Below, piece by piece: positions 13,018 to 24,700 of a DNA stretch of 64,000 bases. The DNA lies in contig OU452201.1 of NCBI GenBank assembly GCA_911728435.2, positions 18,910,001-18,974,000 on the forward strand, given 5' to 3'. The DNA comes from Apoderus coryli (Eukaryota > Arthropoda > Insecta > Coleoptera > Attelabidae). The position numbers and the translations under genes were made by a program. Each line of letters begins with the position of its first letter. The stretch's first letter is position 1. Under the pieces are notes generated by a model. That model saw only the letters and a list, made by a program, of their open reading frames with translations. It was not told where the DNA came from and did no database searches.

Positions 13018-13140
13018 TGCTAGGGACATGTTTTGGAGTTTCAACTCATCATCACCCTTATCATTGTCTTTATAAAGACAATGCCCTTATCAATTATTAA
13101 ATATTTAACAATTGATAAGGCTCCGAAACATATCCCTATA
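13018..13140. repeat. Inverted hammerhead-like repeat interrupted by a palindromic micro-insertion
   Basis: The minus strand carries GATGATGAGTTGAAACTC then CAAAACATGTCCCTA, and the plus strand carries a shortened relative, GGCTCCGAAACATATCCCTA, about 100 bases on. The two are joined by the mirrored CTTATCAATT/AATTGATAAG. Inside, 13062-13083 is a perfect 22-bp palindrome flanked by CCCTTAT on both sides. Confidence 0.5.
13062..13083. mobile_element. 22-bp palindromic micro-insertion (CATTG family)
   Basis: CATTGTCTTTA followed by its exact complement, with 7-bp direct repeats CCCTTAT at 13055-13061 and 13084-13090. The same palindrome recurs at 40302-40323 with a different 7-bp duplication, so it moves as a unit. 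Confidence 0.6.
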
Positions 13141-15078
13141 CTTAAAAACGCCGATGTGTGTGTTATCACTTTAATTTAATATTACAACTTCAACGCTTCC
13201 TATGGATCACTCTTTTAATATTTAATATGTTGAAAATTATTATCAACCTACATTTTTTTTGCGAAATCAATCAAAATTACTCAACTATTTACTATTTACT
13301 ATTTTTTTTTTTTTTTTTAATAAAAAAATAAGCTCTTTGGTTTTAGCGCGTAATGTACATAGAATACCAACAAACCCCTTCCATTACACGAGATGTAACA
13401 GATGACATGTTGGTAATACTACCATAATAAAATATTGTGTATAATCTTTGCTACCATGACTAACTCTATGTGTGATTGAGTTCAGAAATCGGTGAATTAA
13501 TCAGTTTTTCTAGAAAAATTGTGCTTCCTAGCTCTAAAAATAGAGAGCCTTTTTTATACTGTATTCGAAAATTATTCCAATGTTAGTCAAATTATACATA
13601 TTATAATGAAATTATAATTAAAAGGAGTAGAAGAAATTTCGAATACGAATATAGTAATTTAAGTAAAAATTCGCTTTTCCCTTTAGTATTGCAAATTTTC
13701 CACGAGTTGGCATCACTGCCACCAGGTGACAATTGGCATTGAAATCTGAAAGCCAATATGTTAGGCTATAGAGTATAGAGCACAACAAGACTCGTAGTTG
13801 TAAGTCATCGAGGTATACTACCTCAGCACGATTCGCAGTTATGTTATTTCATTCAAATGCGCCTGTGTAAAATGTGAATGGAAAAGTTTATATAAATCAT
13901 AATCTATCCACGCCAGATCTGAACTAATTTTATTCGTCTGTGCCACATAACACATGTGCTCTGTGCTAAACTCAAGTTGTTTTAACAAATTTGGGTTTCC
14001 ATGTAGTACCAACATTTTTGTTATAGTTTTTTAAGTTATTTTAAAAATGGTAAAGTGCGGTAAATTGTACACAAAAGTTGAAGAAAGATATCCAAAATCA
14101 ATTTCATGAGTAAATAATTTCTATATCGTTGAAATACTCATTTAAATGTAGCATAACCTTCAAGCCTATATTTATATTGAAGAAAACTGATGTGCCTCTC
14201 ATTTTCATTTAACCAAAACAATCAAAAAAATGAAGACTTTTAAAGCGAGGACTCGCTGTAAATCCTGAAGGTAAGACAACATAAGTTTGGAGATTACCAA
14301 AGTTTTATAGTTTTGTTACAAATTGGTTGTAAAACTCCGTATTTTCTAAATTTTCTTTAAGTTTCGGGACAAGCTTCCCAGTCAGGTAATACTGAAAAAG
14401 AGTACAGTACACAGTAGAGTCAATGGATTGACACCAGAAAAATTAAATTTTAAAATGTGCAGTTTAAAACAACTTATATAATTTTTATTTTGAATGATAA
14501 TATCGAAGGTTTACCAACTAATGACTCACCCTGTATATTATCCAATCGTCTAAAACCATTAATGTAGGCATTTTTTTATTCATTAATATTCTCTCATGTT
14601 AATTTGATAAAAGTCAATAAAAAAACCAAAACTGAATAATATATAAATATTTTCATAAATTTTGTGTATGTTTTTGTAGAGCATATCCTTCCAATATTTC
14701 TAAATTTTAATTTTAAGAACTATTTTTTTGAACAAATTAATATGTTTGTCCATATAAGTACAATGGACTTGTTGCGTTTTCTACCCACTTTAGCTCCATC
14801 TTTGTTTCAAACCTCTCTTTCTAATGTTTTCCGCATTACTGATCCATAATATTGAATGTATATGCCGGTACATTCTAGTATGTCATTGGCAGAAAGACAA
14901 ACATGTGACATTGACATAAGCCATCGACGTCAAATGTCGAGAAAGTAGAATGTATAAAATTTAATATCGGTACCTAGTCAAATTATCTACATTATTCCTA
15001 ATAATTATTAAATTATAAATCGTGCGTGTTGCGTTGGTGAGGACATAGTAAACGTGCAATATACATATTAACTTTATA

Positions 15079-18000
15079 ATGGCTGATAATCCTAGAGAAG
15101 AAACTTCATCAGAACAAAGATCCAACACTCCCAGGACACTGAATTTTGAAGCCCTAAAAAACCATATCATAGAGCATAAAATTGATTGTGGATTATGGGC
15201 TCTACGGATGTTGGTAATTCTTTTATCATTTGGATATATGTTACCACTATATTGGTTAGTGTTATGATTTTCATTGATAATGTAGTTGATTTAGGTTAAA
15301 TAAAGTGTATTTTAGGATAAGTAGGTATATCTATAAGGTATTTCGAGAATTGGGTAAAATTTAATTGTTTGCATTTATAGACATATATATATATAAGTTA
15401 TGTTTGAACTTTAGATCGATCTTGTGTCCATGAGAATTCAAAAAAATAATTGAACATTAAGTACATTGGTAGTTGAAACCATTTATTAAGTCTTTAATTA
15501 TATTCAATTAACTAACAATACTTTAATAACGGTTCGTAAACATTTGTACTAGTATTATTTTTCTGGCTTGAATTTTCTACATAATACGAGACATAATATA
15601 TGTTGTCCTCATTTTATTTGTTGCGGTATAGGTACTTAGTATAACTTTCTTTGTAGCTAGAGGCAAATGATTTATTTTTTAGAAAGTGAATTTTAATACA
15701 TTTTCATTTCCGAAAATACTTATACCTACGTATCATTTCATTTAACGTGTGAATTTTGCCTCATATCAATAATACGAGTAAAATGTTTAAACTATGTATA
15801 ATGAAATTAGGCTCGGAAACGATGTCAATATCGAGTATAATGGAAAACCTATAATAAAATATCTATAAATATAAAATTTGTAATCTTCCAACTCTTAGTA
15901 GTTTAATTTCCTGTAATTTGAATGCTTGCGGTTCAAACCCTTGAGATTCAGTTAGTTTAAATGTTTCTAATATTGTCTGGTCTAAATTTTTTATTCTCGT
16001 AACAGATGAACCAAATATTACATTTTCGAAGATACTACATTTATATGTACTAAATTTTTGTCTTCAGTTGTCTTTAAAATAGGCCACAGATGATTATGCT
16101 GCAAAAGTTCTATTAACGGTTAGGAGCATTATTTTAGTATAATTCAAAGATGAGTTAATTAATTTGTGCAATTTATATTATATGTACTTATTTATGGAGA
16201 GAATGAAGTACTCCCGAAGAGCATGGGATTACTATCCTAATCCATCCAAAGACAAATCGCCATTTAAGTCATTGCTAATTTCTCATTTATTGGCAAAGTT
16301 TACAGAATTTGGTAAGGTGGCCTATAAGAAAAGAAATATTAGATTAGTTAAGCGAAATGATAGTCAAAACTCTACAAAATAAACACTTTAATTATATGAT
16401 CTGCCAGACATGTTTTGGACAGAAAATGTCCATCTTCAATCGCTTAACATTTTTTTTTAATTTCAGGACGCAAAAAGTCTATGCATTAAAACGATCTACT
16501 TAATTCATTTTATGGAAGAAAAATTTTATAACAATAATATGTAAATTACGTTACATTCACAAAACTTATTTAGCTAATACGTATTATTCTATTACATATT
16601 ATTGTTAAAAACTTTTTCTTTCACAAATGAATTGGATCGTTTTAAGGTGACAATTTGTTATCATTTTGATGAGGACTATTTTTAATTAAACAATGTAGTA
16701 TCCTCTAACTGTTATTACTATTTCTAAATCATATTTCATCTATTGTGAAATTATAACAATAATTATACTCTGACGTGAACTATTTTGATTTTCATACATC
16801 ATGCGGGATTATTTTTTATACCCTAATATACGAATATTAACGGAATTTTTATATTTTATTTTTGCGAAATGCTAAAAAATAATTCAAAACGCAATTTACA
16901 TGCGTCGTCAATGTCACTACAACATTAACAATTGGATACATCAACGTAAAAGTGTTAAATAATACAAAAAGTTTAACATGTAAACCAAAGAAAGAATTTT
17001 AAGTCCAATCTAAATCTCTAGAAACTTACCGAATGGCAAAAGTTCTCATAGTACCGCTAAAACACCGTGTACAAATTTTGCTCCCACTGCTTATATACTA
17101 ATTTTGAATTCCCGTGGAAATTTGCTCGTATTATATTGAATATTTCAATTTTCAATACTTTTGCAGTTTATTTTAAGTCCATCACATAACATAAGTAATA
17201 GCTTTTTTCAGACTTTTGTGTGAACCTGTATATACGAGTATATCTTCTCATTTTCAGGAATGCACAACAATCATATTACAAATCACTTATGGCTAGTGCA
17301 GCAATAAGTGCATTACGATTACACCAACGACTAGGACGAGTACAGTTTAACAGGCAATTTTTGGCCGAATTGACAACGGAAGACAGTTTCCATTATTTGT
17401 TCTACTCGTTAATATTTTTATATGCTGCACCCATTACATGTATCCTTTGAAAAATTGTAGCTAGTTATCATTGTTTGATTGTCATAAAACCTGCATTTTT
17501 TAATGTATTAGACAGTCACACTACGATCACGTATTGTGGCCGATATCTATGCATATCTCACTTAAAAGTACAAGCATTTTAACGAACTAAAGTCGGTGAT
17601 TTCACAAAGTATCACACGCAAATCTACATACATGTTCCGCTGTCTCATTATCCTCTAGGCTCTAGGCAGAAGCAAGTAACCTATCTTATCTCAAGAAGTT
17701 CGAATTATATTTTCTCAGTAAAAGTATAATAATAAATGTGTCTTTATTTCACAAACAAATTATTTACAAAGTAGCATTTGTGTAGCAGCCCCGAGAGAAG
17801 TTCCAATATACGTTAAGAAACAATTAACTTTTATTTATTATTTTGTAGAAATAGAAAACAAGGATCATGGAACAGGGAGCAGTGCGGTTATATTACTGTA
17901 CCTCTACTCAAACTTTTGATTGAAATAACTCCTTTCCTAGCTTTAGTAACATTGTATAACAAAATAGCTTCCCTGCCCTATAGAAGGAAGTGGTCATCTG

Positions 18001-19028
18001 TTGGAGACATTGGACATCTTGGTCATTTCTAATCTCCTTTCCAGCTAGGTCTAAATTGTGTTTAAAAGTAAAACATAAGCAAAACAATTCATCAATACCT
18101 CACGGATACTGATTTCATTTTTAAGGAAATAATTCTACCCCAGAACGGTTTCTGTTCTTATTTATGCAGTAAAAAGTGTTGTACTCCTTAACAGACTTAA
18201 TGTAGTGGTACTTTTACCAATAACGCTGTTTGCTATCCTACACGCTGCTAGTTATTCGCTAACTTTGTTGGATGTAAGTACTTTTATCGTTTTTTATTAT
18301 AATTTTTGACAATGATATTTTTCAGACTCTTGGACAGAATTCATGGTGGGGCGCTAGATTGCTTATATCTCTGGTAGAATTTCAATCTATGACCATTCTG
18401 AGGCTAGCTGCATTATGTGAAATTATGTTAATGCCATTTACAGTCTTGTTGGTTTTAATGTAAGTATAAAACCTAATGTTAGGGACATATTACGCTCGGG
18501 TCAAAAATTCTAAGAAATTTGGTTGGAAATACGTGTTTTGAGGACAACTAATTAAGAATGTCATGTTCCTGAAAAAGTGTAGGTAAAGTGGAAATATATT
18601 TTCGATCTGATAAATATATTAGATAGTGATTTGATGTTTACAGCAGAAAAGCAGTATTCGCAAGCACTGGTGAACATAATATGTATTGATACAAACTATT
18701 ATAAGGAGTAATAGACAATGGTTATTATGACAACCCTATCTACAATTTATTCATTCGAAAATTACATTTAGTATTTTAAATTTATGTTTATAGGGGAAGA
18801 GTTGGTATTTTAACGCCATTTATGTTCTTCCAATTCCTGACACGTCGATATGCATCCCGTAGAAATCCATACACAAGGAATATGTTCACGGAATTGAGAA
18901 TACTTTTGGAGACAACAGCAGCCAAACAAAACATGCCCAGTTTTGTACGAGCTGGATTATTGAGTATTGTTAAATTCACATCACAAATGGCGCCACCTTT
19001 AGTACATGCATCATCTCACCGACAATGA
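15079..19028 (+). CDS. Kr-h2: Transmembrane protein 33 / Krueppel homolog 2
   Basis: ER and nuclear-envelope membrane protein of the TMEM33/Pom33 family, linked in other animals to ER tubule shape and the unfolded-protein response. Exons 15079-15254, 17258-17439, 18206-18273, 18326-18459 and 18794-19028 join in phase to give 264 codons. Family signatures are ALRLHQRL and EDSFHYLFYSLIFLYAAPIT in exon 2, and the conserved end YASRRNPYTRNMFTELRILLE in exon 5. Several hydrophobic spans (near residues 45-58, 100-120, 120-140 and 165-190) fit a multi-pass protein. Length is close to the vertebrate protein. The exon 3 acceptor (TGTAG|TGG at 18205) was picked because it alone keeps the frame and gives LVLLPITLFAILHAASY. 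Transcribed divergently from Akt. Confidence 0.93.
15255..17257. other. TMEM33 intron 1
   Basis: 2.0 kb with no identified transposon. It contains a plus-strand open frame from ATG 16205 to 16382 (59 codons, lysine/arginine-rich, with AYKKRNIRLVKRN) that I do not recognise. The next intron (17440-18205) shows nothing recognisable. Confidence 0.4.
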
Positions 19029-19422
19029 GCTAGTGGTATGTAAACACTAGAAATAACACTAACGCAAGGCGTTAAATGAACTTTGGTACCGGCACTTGTA
19101 TTCGTATACCGGGTGGAAATTATTTAGTTACTCACTAGTTTAAATTTTAAATATTTAAGTTGATTAAATTAGTTTGAATGTTGGTAACAACGTTGCTGTT
19201 TTATTTTTGATTCATGAGATCTTTGTGTTTATGAAATATCTGATACTTCTCTATACAACGAGAACGTTGATTTCTTGTCAAAATTGAGTTATGATAGTGA
19301 CTTTTAGGAGTATATTTTTCTGTAACATATCAATGGAATTCCATTAACTCTAAGCCCCAAAATATATATGCATAGCCATAGCGACAAAAAATAAATATTA
19401 ATTGTAGTTTATTATACATTCC

Positions 19423-19653
19423 CTAGTTTAGATGAGATAATGCACATTCAATAAGTTCCGGAATTACGGGTTGGAATGGCCGAGACATTTGGCATGCTAC
19501 TTCCAGCAATGCATCAACGTTATTTGACTGTCCAGGTATTACTTCTGGTGTTTCAAAAACATGCGTAAGATGGTCGGCAAAGTTGTCAGCTTTTTCTTGG
19601 TTTGACTCGTTTGGTGTTCGAATCGACTGCTCCCAAATATGAGCAATTTTCAT
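19423..19653 (-). pseudogene. LINE ORF2 fragment (endonuclease-RT linker)
   Basis: The minus strand encodes about 75 residues including NQEKADNFADHLTHVFETPE. This matches the segment that links the endonuclease to the reverse transcriptase in jockey-like non-LTR elements. No RT core follows; a truncated fragment. Confidence 0.6.
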
Positions 19654-20376
19654 TCATCTGTAATAAATGCACCTTCCTTTTTACAAATTTGATTGACAAA
19701 TGTAACCTCAAAATGGTTTATTGTCAATAATTATTTGACTGCTTTACGTTTCTTTTAAACAAAAATGGAATTATGAGTGGCGACAAGTGATCATATCACA
19801 TCAGCCCCGCTGATAGTAGTGGTGGAACGGTAATGCATAATCTGCATTTATGTTGGCGAGTCCACATCTTTAAGCCTTTTAGACTACCTTATTTTATCTT
19901 CAAAAGACAATCAATTATTTCACTCTAGTATCCAAATTCACACACTATATATTTCCGACTTTTGAAACAGTACACTATTAAAAAAATCGCGAATTGTACA
20001 ACTGAATTAAAAATGATGATGTCACAGCTCTTAATATACCTTTTTAGGATTTTAGAAAAGTATAGAAAAACCTCTGCCGTTATTAAAACCCTAACTGTCT
20101 TAAAATTGAATTCGGTAAATTCTCTACAATATAATATATATATACATCCCCCGATAATTTCTAGGTGTGTAGAGATCACATTTATCAAATTTTTAGTATT
20201 GGTCGATGATATAGAGTTTTGTTCCACTGTCCATTAATTGATTGCGAGAACCGTCATGTTCATTAGTGTTTTACCTAAATCTAAAAGGTTCATGAAAATT
20301 AAAACCAATTTGGAATGGGCTTGTTTAACAAAACAAGACTTATATTCCGAGAGTTTGTCTGTCAACCACTATACTT

Positions 20377-20420
20377 TCACCAGACGGCCGTTTCGTCGAT
20401 CCACGACTCATCAGTGGTGA
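20377..20420 (-). ncRNA. Type I hammerhead ribozyme, inverted copy
   Basis: The complement of this segment has the same core as the plus-strand copies: UCACCA stem I strand, CUGAUGA, stem II GUCG/CGAC, GAAA, palindromic stem III CGGCCG, UC, then UGGUGA closing stem I. It lies in the inverted partial unit. Confidence 0.82.
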
Positions 20421-20507
20421 TCGCCAAACACATCCTTTTACATCTCTGTATCGTGTGGGGTATATACCTCATTATTTACGGGAGTTTGGCTGTCAACTAC
20501 TGACCGA

Positions 20508-20551
20508 TCACCACTGATGAGTCGTGGATCGACGAAACGGCCGTCTGGTGA
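20508..20551 (+). ncRNA. Type I hammerhead ribozyme, copy A
   Basis: Stem I UCACCA (20508-20513) pairs with UGGUGA (20546-20551). The core CUGAUGA is at 20514-20520. Stem II GUCG/CGAC closes a UGGAU loop. GAAA is followed by the self-complementary CGGCCG as a loopless stem III, then UC. Predicted self-cleavage is after C20545. The loopless stem III means two copies probably pair to fold (dimeric hammerhead), as proposed for Penelope-like elements. Confidence 0.88.
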
Positions 20552-20838
20552 AAGTATAGTGCTTGACAGACACACTCTCGGAATATAAGTCTTGTTTTGT
20601 TAAACAAGCCCATTCCAAATATAGGCGGTCCCGCTTAAGGGAGTATCGGCGCGTCTATGTGTTGGTAGTTGCTTTATGGGGTCAGTGACCTCCCAGACAG
20701 CCGATATAGGAACTGTTGTTCACTCTGCGAACTACCAACGAAAACTAGATGTCGCCAAACACATCCTTTTACATCTCTGTATCGTGTGGGGTATATACCT
20801 CATTATTTACGGGAGTTTGGCTGTCAACTACTGACCGA

Positions 20839-20882
20839 TCACCACTGATGAGTCGTGGATCGACGAAACGGCCGTCTGGTGA
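20839..20882 (+). ncRNA. Type I hammerhead ribozyme, copy B
   Basis: Identical to copy A and exactly 331 bases downstream; predicted cleavage after C20876. Cutting at both sites would release a 331-nt RNA monomer (20546-20876), the unit that retrozymes circularise. Confidence 0.88.
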
Positions 20883-21760
20883 AAGTATAGTGGTTGACAG
20901 ACAAACTCTCGGAATATAAGTCTTGGTTTGTTAAACAAGCCCATTCCAAATATAGGCGGTCCCGCTTAAGGGAGTATCGGCGCGTCTATGTGTTGGTAGT
21001 TGGTTTATGGGGTCAGTGACCTCCCAGGCAGCCGATATAGGAACTGTTGTTCACTTGGGGTACTACCAACGAAAACTAGATGTCGCCAAACACATCCTTT
21101 TATAAAACCAATTTGTTAAATTTAATTATTTTCTTTTTCAGATAAGGGCACCAATCACGTTTTTTGAGTAAATGTGAAAGTTTTTTACTCTCAGTTTAAT
21201 AGGTCTGGTTTTGCAGCTATACTTCGACTAGAAGCAAAGCATATTATTAAAAATTAATTCCAAAATCGTCTGAAATTTGGTATTTAACATTATATTATTA
21301 TCGTGTTAGGTTCTTTATATGTAATTTTTTGTATTAATTGTGAATGGACAGTATGTATTTATTGGGTTTAAGGTTTCTACGTTCTACATGATGTTATATG
21401 TTAAAATACACTAATTTAAATTAAATTTTGTTTTATTTTAATCATCACTTTATAAAATAACTGTGTTCATTAATATTGTAGGGAATTTATCTTAAATGTG
21501 TTCAAAACAGTCCCAAAAATAGGGCCACATATGTAAAATATTTTAAGGTTAGTAATTGTTTGTGTTGTTTATCCCGAATATTCTTGATCATTATGTGCAT
21601 TGTTATAACGTCCAAGATGCACTTGATTTTATAAAGTGCTCTTTATTCGTAATTAACATAATATCCCTTTCGCAATGAAACAGCCGGCATAAAAATGGTA
21701 TGATGAATAAGTCTATAATCGCGCTACCTACATAGCTCAAAGACTTGCTTAAAATACGTA

Positions 21761-24700
21761 TTATAAATTTAATTCAACTTCTAAACAATACAAATTATCG
21801 TCTCTGCAACCTACATAAATATTGTTACCACAAACAACTGCAGATGAAAATACCTCATTAGGTAATTTCCAACATTCAATAATTTCAAAATCTTTTAAAT
21901 TAATCATATACAAATAACCCGAATTACAAGCTGTAACTAATATATTTTTATTATATTCTATAAAAGGAGTTGTTGAAACTGAAGAATTCAATTTCAGATT
22001 CTGTGTATCTTGCGTGTGCTGATTAACTTTGTAAATGTTTCCATCCTGATTTCCAAAATAGATAAAATTTTCATGAAGGCGTAATGAAGAAAATATATTT
22101 CCTCCAACGGTGGTTTTCCAAATGATAGTACCATTTTCAGAATGAACGGAATATAAGACACCTGCAAAAGAATGAAATTATTGAAAATATTCATTGGAAA
22201 ATTACGGTGCACTCCGTACCCTAGAGTTGCAATCCTATTTTAAAATCGACAATAAAATTACTGAAATAGATTAAATGATAACATGCGACAGCGACGTGTC
22301 AAATAAAATATGTTTTTAATAGGTAGTTTTGAATCTCTTATTTGGAGTAAACACAAGAAGCCTTGATACTGTTATTAGAAAGTCCTTGTGAAATCAGGAA
22401 TCAGCCTAATATGTGTGTGGAATATAACGTATAAAAAAACATTTATTTTAACACGTTCGTGTGGACCTAAATGTTTGTATATTGTAATGTTTGTTAAATA
22501 ATTTAGTATATCGTTCTTTATTTATACACAATTTTTTTTTATTATCGAATGTGATTAGTGAACTTGTGTCAAAAAGTTGAAACCTGAAGAAGTCGAAAAT
22601 AATGCGACGAAACGTCGTAATGTAAGCTTTTGACGTGGAAATAAAAATGAAATATTTTTATTTTCTAGAGTAATTTATATTATTATGTACGAACCTACAT
22701 CCCCAAAAAGATAAATTGTAAAAATATATCAAAACAAGGTTCAAAAATACGAAAACATAGTGATAGCGGTAACGTGTAACTGCTTTGATATGTGATATAT
22801 ACAATATATTTTTAAGTAAAAATATATCACGCGGCGCCATCTAAAAGAAGTTTTTAAAATGCCCACTTACCACAACTCATGTTAATCTGATTATTTAATT
22901 TATCATTACACGGTTAGATGGTCCCACGTGATATATTTTTACACACCTCTTGGAATTTCTGTTATACCGTTGATTGAAATATTTAATGTGGAATAACTAA
23001 TTTTTGGGTGGTTTACCTCTAAAAATATAGGTTGAAAAACTTATGGTTTTTGGAATATGGGACGTTATCATAGTAACCTACAAACTATGTAGTATCTATC
23101 CCTCATCTACCCAACCTGTAAACTTGATATTATGTAACTGTCCATGGACATTCATATTAAATTAAAGTTATTAATTTCCACTAATTTTATTTTTAATTTA
23201 TGTACATTACACGTGTTTCGCTACACAGTAGCTTCTTCTAAAATGGTAAAAGAATATCTGACATAAGGTCATTTCTGGGTTTTTCCATATATTTTTTTTA
23301 TACCTTACACAATATTACTTTGTTTACCTGGACTTTGGTTTCTATACTATTAGGTAAAAACAGGTAAATAAAGTAATATAGTGTAAGGTATAAAAAAATA
23401 TATGGAAACCCCAGAATTGAACTCAAGTGGTAAACAAACAAACATAACAGTTTTTTACATTGAAATAAAATTTAAAGGTACAAGACAGGCAAACAATTTC
23501 AAAAGAGGAGAATTATTTATATTGGTTTGGTTGTTTAGAAGATTTTCTGTATTTCTTAATTTGCTAATTTCTAGTGCTTCTAGTAAAGTCAATTTTTTGC
23601 TATTAAAACTATGGTTATCTGCTATGAAATGATCGGAATAAGTAGAATTTGTATTATTAGTGATACATGAATTTTTATGTTCTTTCAAACGTGTTTTGAA
23701 ATTGCGTCCAGTTTGACCAATATAAACTTTTGGACAATCTTTACACTTGAGTTGGTAAACCCCTGTGGACTCCAGTGTCCGACAAAAAAAAATGAAACTC
23801 GTAATTTAGAAAGTTTTTTTTTATATGTTTTTATTTGTTAGTCTCAGTATGTTTTATTAATAATTACACAATACACCAAAATTTAACAGCAACTTGAGAA
23901 AATAAATAAAAAAAAAATTTTCCATGAAACTAATAGTCTCCATATATACATATATTACATATATGATATGGAGAGCTAATAAACCCATTCCATCTAACCG
24001 TGAACAACTATATTTGCACAACATAATATAAGAAACAGTTTGGCCGATGACTAATATACCTATAAGTCCAAACTCTAATGTAATATTCTTATTTTCCTAT
24101 GTGGTTTACCTGATTCGATATCTTTAATTTTATTATTACTAGAACTAGCCCACTTAACAGCCCTAAATAATTTTATTTTTATTAATTGTTTAATAATAAT
24201 ATTGCGATGGTCACCACACTGATCAAACCAAAACTGGTCATGTTCCCGTATAACTAAAATTAAGGCATGTTTTATATTTTCTACCAACCCCTTTTTTTAA
24301 TTTATATGTGTCAAATAAATCTCCAAATTTTTTTAATAGGCAACTAATTAATAAACATTTGTGTGTTGGTCTCTTTAAACTCATGATTCCATCCGCTCCA
24401 TAATTTTTATTGAAAACCAAGGATTCGTGGGGCCGCACGACTACTTCCTCGTCTAGAATGACTTGAACCCTACTTCCCTAGTCATTTATTTCTTTTAAAA
24501 CCCTTGTATATTATTTAATATCATATCGTTTATAAATTAAGCATGAAATTGTATATTAAATATATTAGGGATCTTACATGTTATATTATCTCATTTATTA
24601 AAAGAAAATATTTCAGTCAACGATATTTTTAATAAAAGTAGTCAAGGAATCTAGAGAATAAAAGAAAAAAATCTACTCACGGCAACGTCTCATTAACGAA

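Larger units (their letters stand above)
9661..15078. other. Intergenic region between divergent Akt and TMEM33
   Basis: Both promoters should lie here, though none is identifiable by eye. Contents: LINE reverse-transcriptase remains (9985-10600), a 27-bp palindrome (10892-10918), a tRNA-like SINE remnant on the minus strand (about 11480-11540), a dispersed repeat with a CA microsatellite (11580-11950), and an inverted hammerhead-like repeat with a 22-bp palindromic insertion (13018-13140). The stretches 12000-12980 and 13350-14900 show no recognisable gene. Confidence 0.5.
20301..21115. mobile_element. Retrozyme-like / Penelope-LTR-like insertion with hammerhead ribozymes
   Basis: A 0.8-kb insertion between 12-bp direct repeats AAAACCAATTTG (20301-20312 and 21104-21115). 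It contains a partial unit in inverted orientation (20313-20421) followed by two tandem 331-bp units (about 20421-20751 and 20752-21082) and the start of a third. Each unit has one type I hammerhead ribozyme; no protein is encoded. Tandem units with a hammerhead, an inverted partial copy at one end and a variable target duplication are features of Penelope-like retroelement termini and of animal retrozymes. The two tandem units differ at only a few positions, so the insertion is fairly young. Confidence 0.85.
19029..21760. other. Convergent intergenic region, TMEM33 to AASDH
   Basis: Both neighbours end here, so the 3' UTRs are expected near each edge. It contains a LINE fragment (19423-19653, minus) and the retrozyme-like insertion (20301-21115). 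The stretch 21116-21760 holds nothing recognisable. Confidence 0.5.

Noticed and set aside
20421..21103. CRISPR-like or minisatellite array
   Set aside because: Only two full 331-bp units with a ribozyme core, no spacers; this is a eukaryotic retroelement-type tandem.
22584..22613. Active hammerhead ribozyme
   Set aside because: CUGAAGA and GAAAC with stem II GUCG/CGAC are present, but an extra base precedes stem II and stem I does not pair; kept only as a relic.
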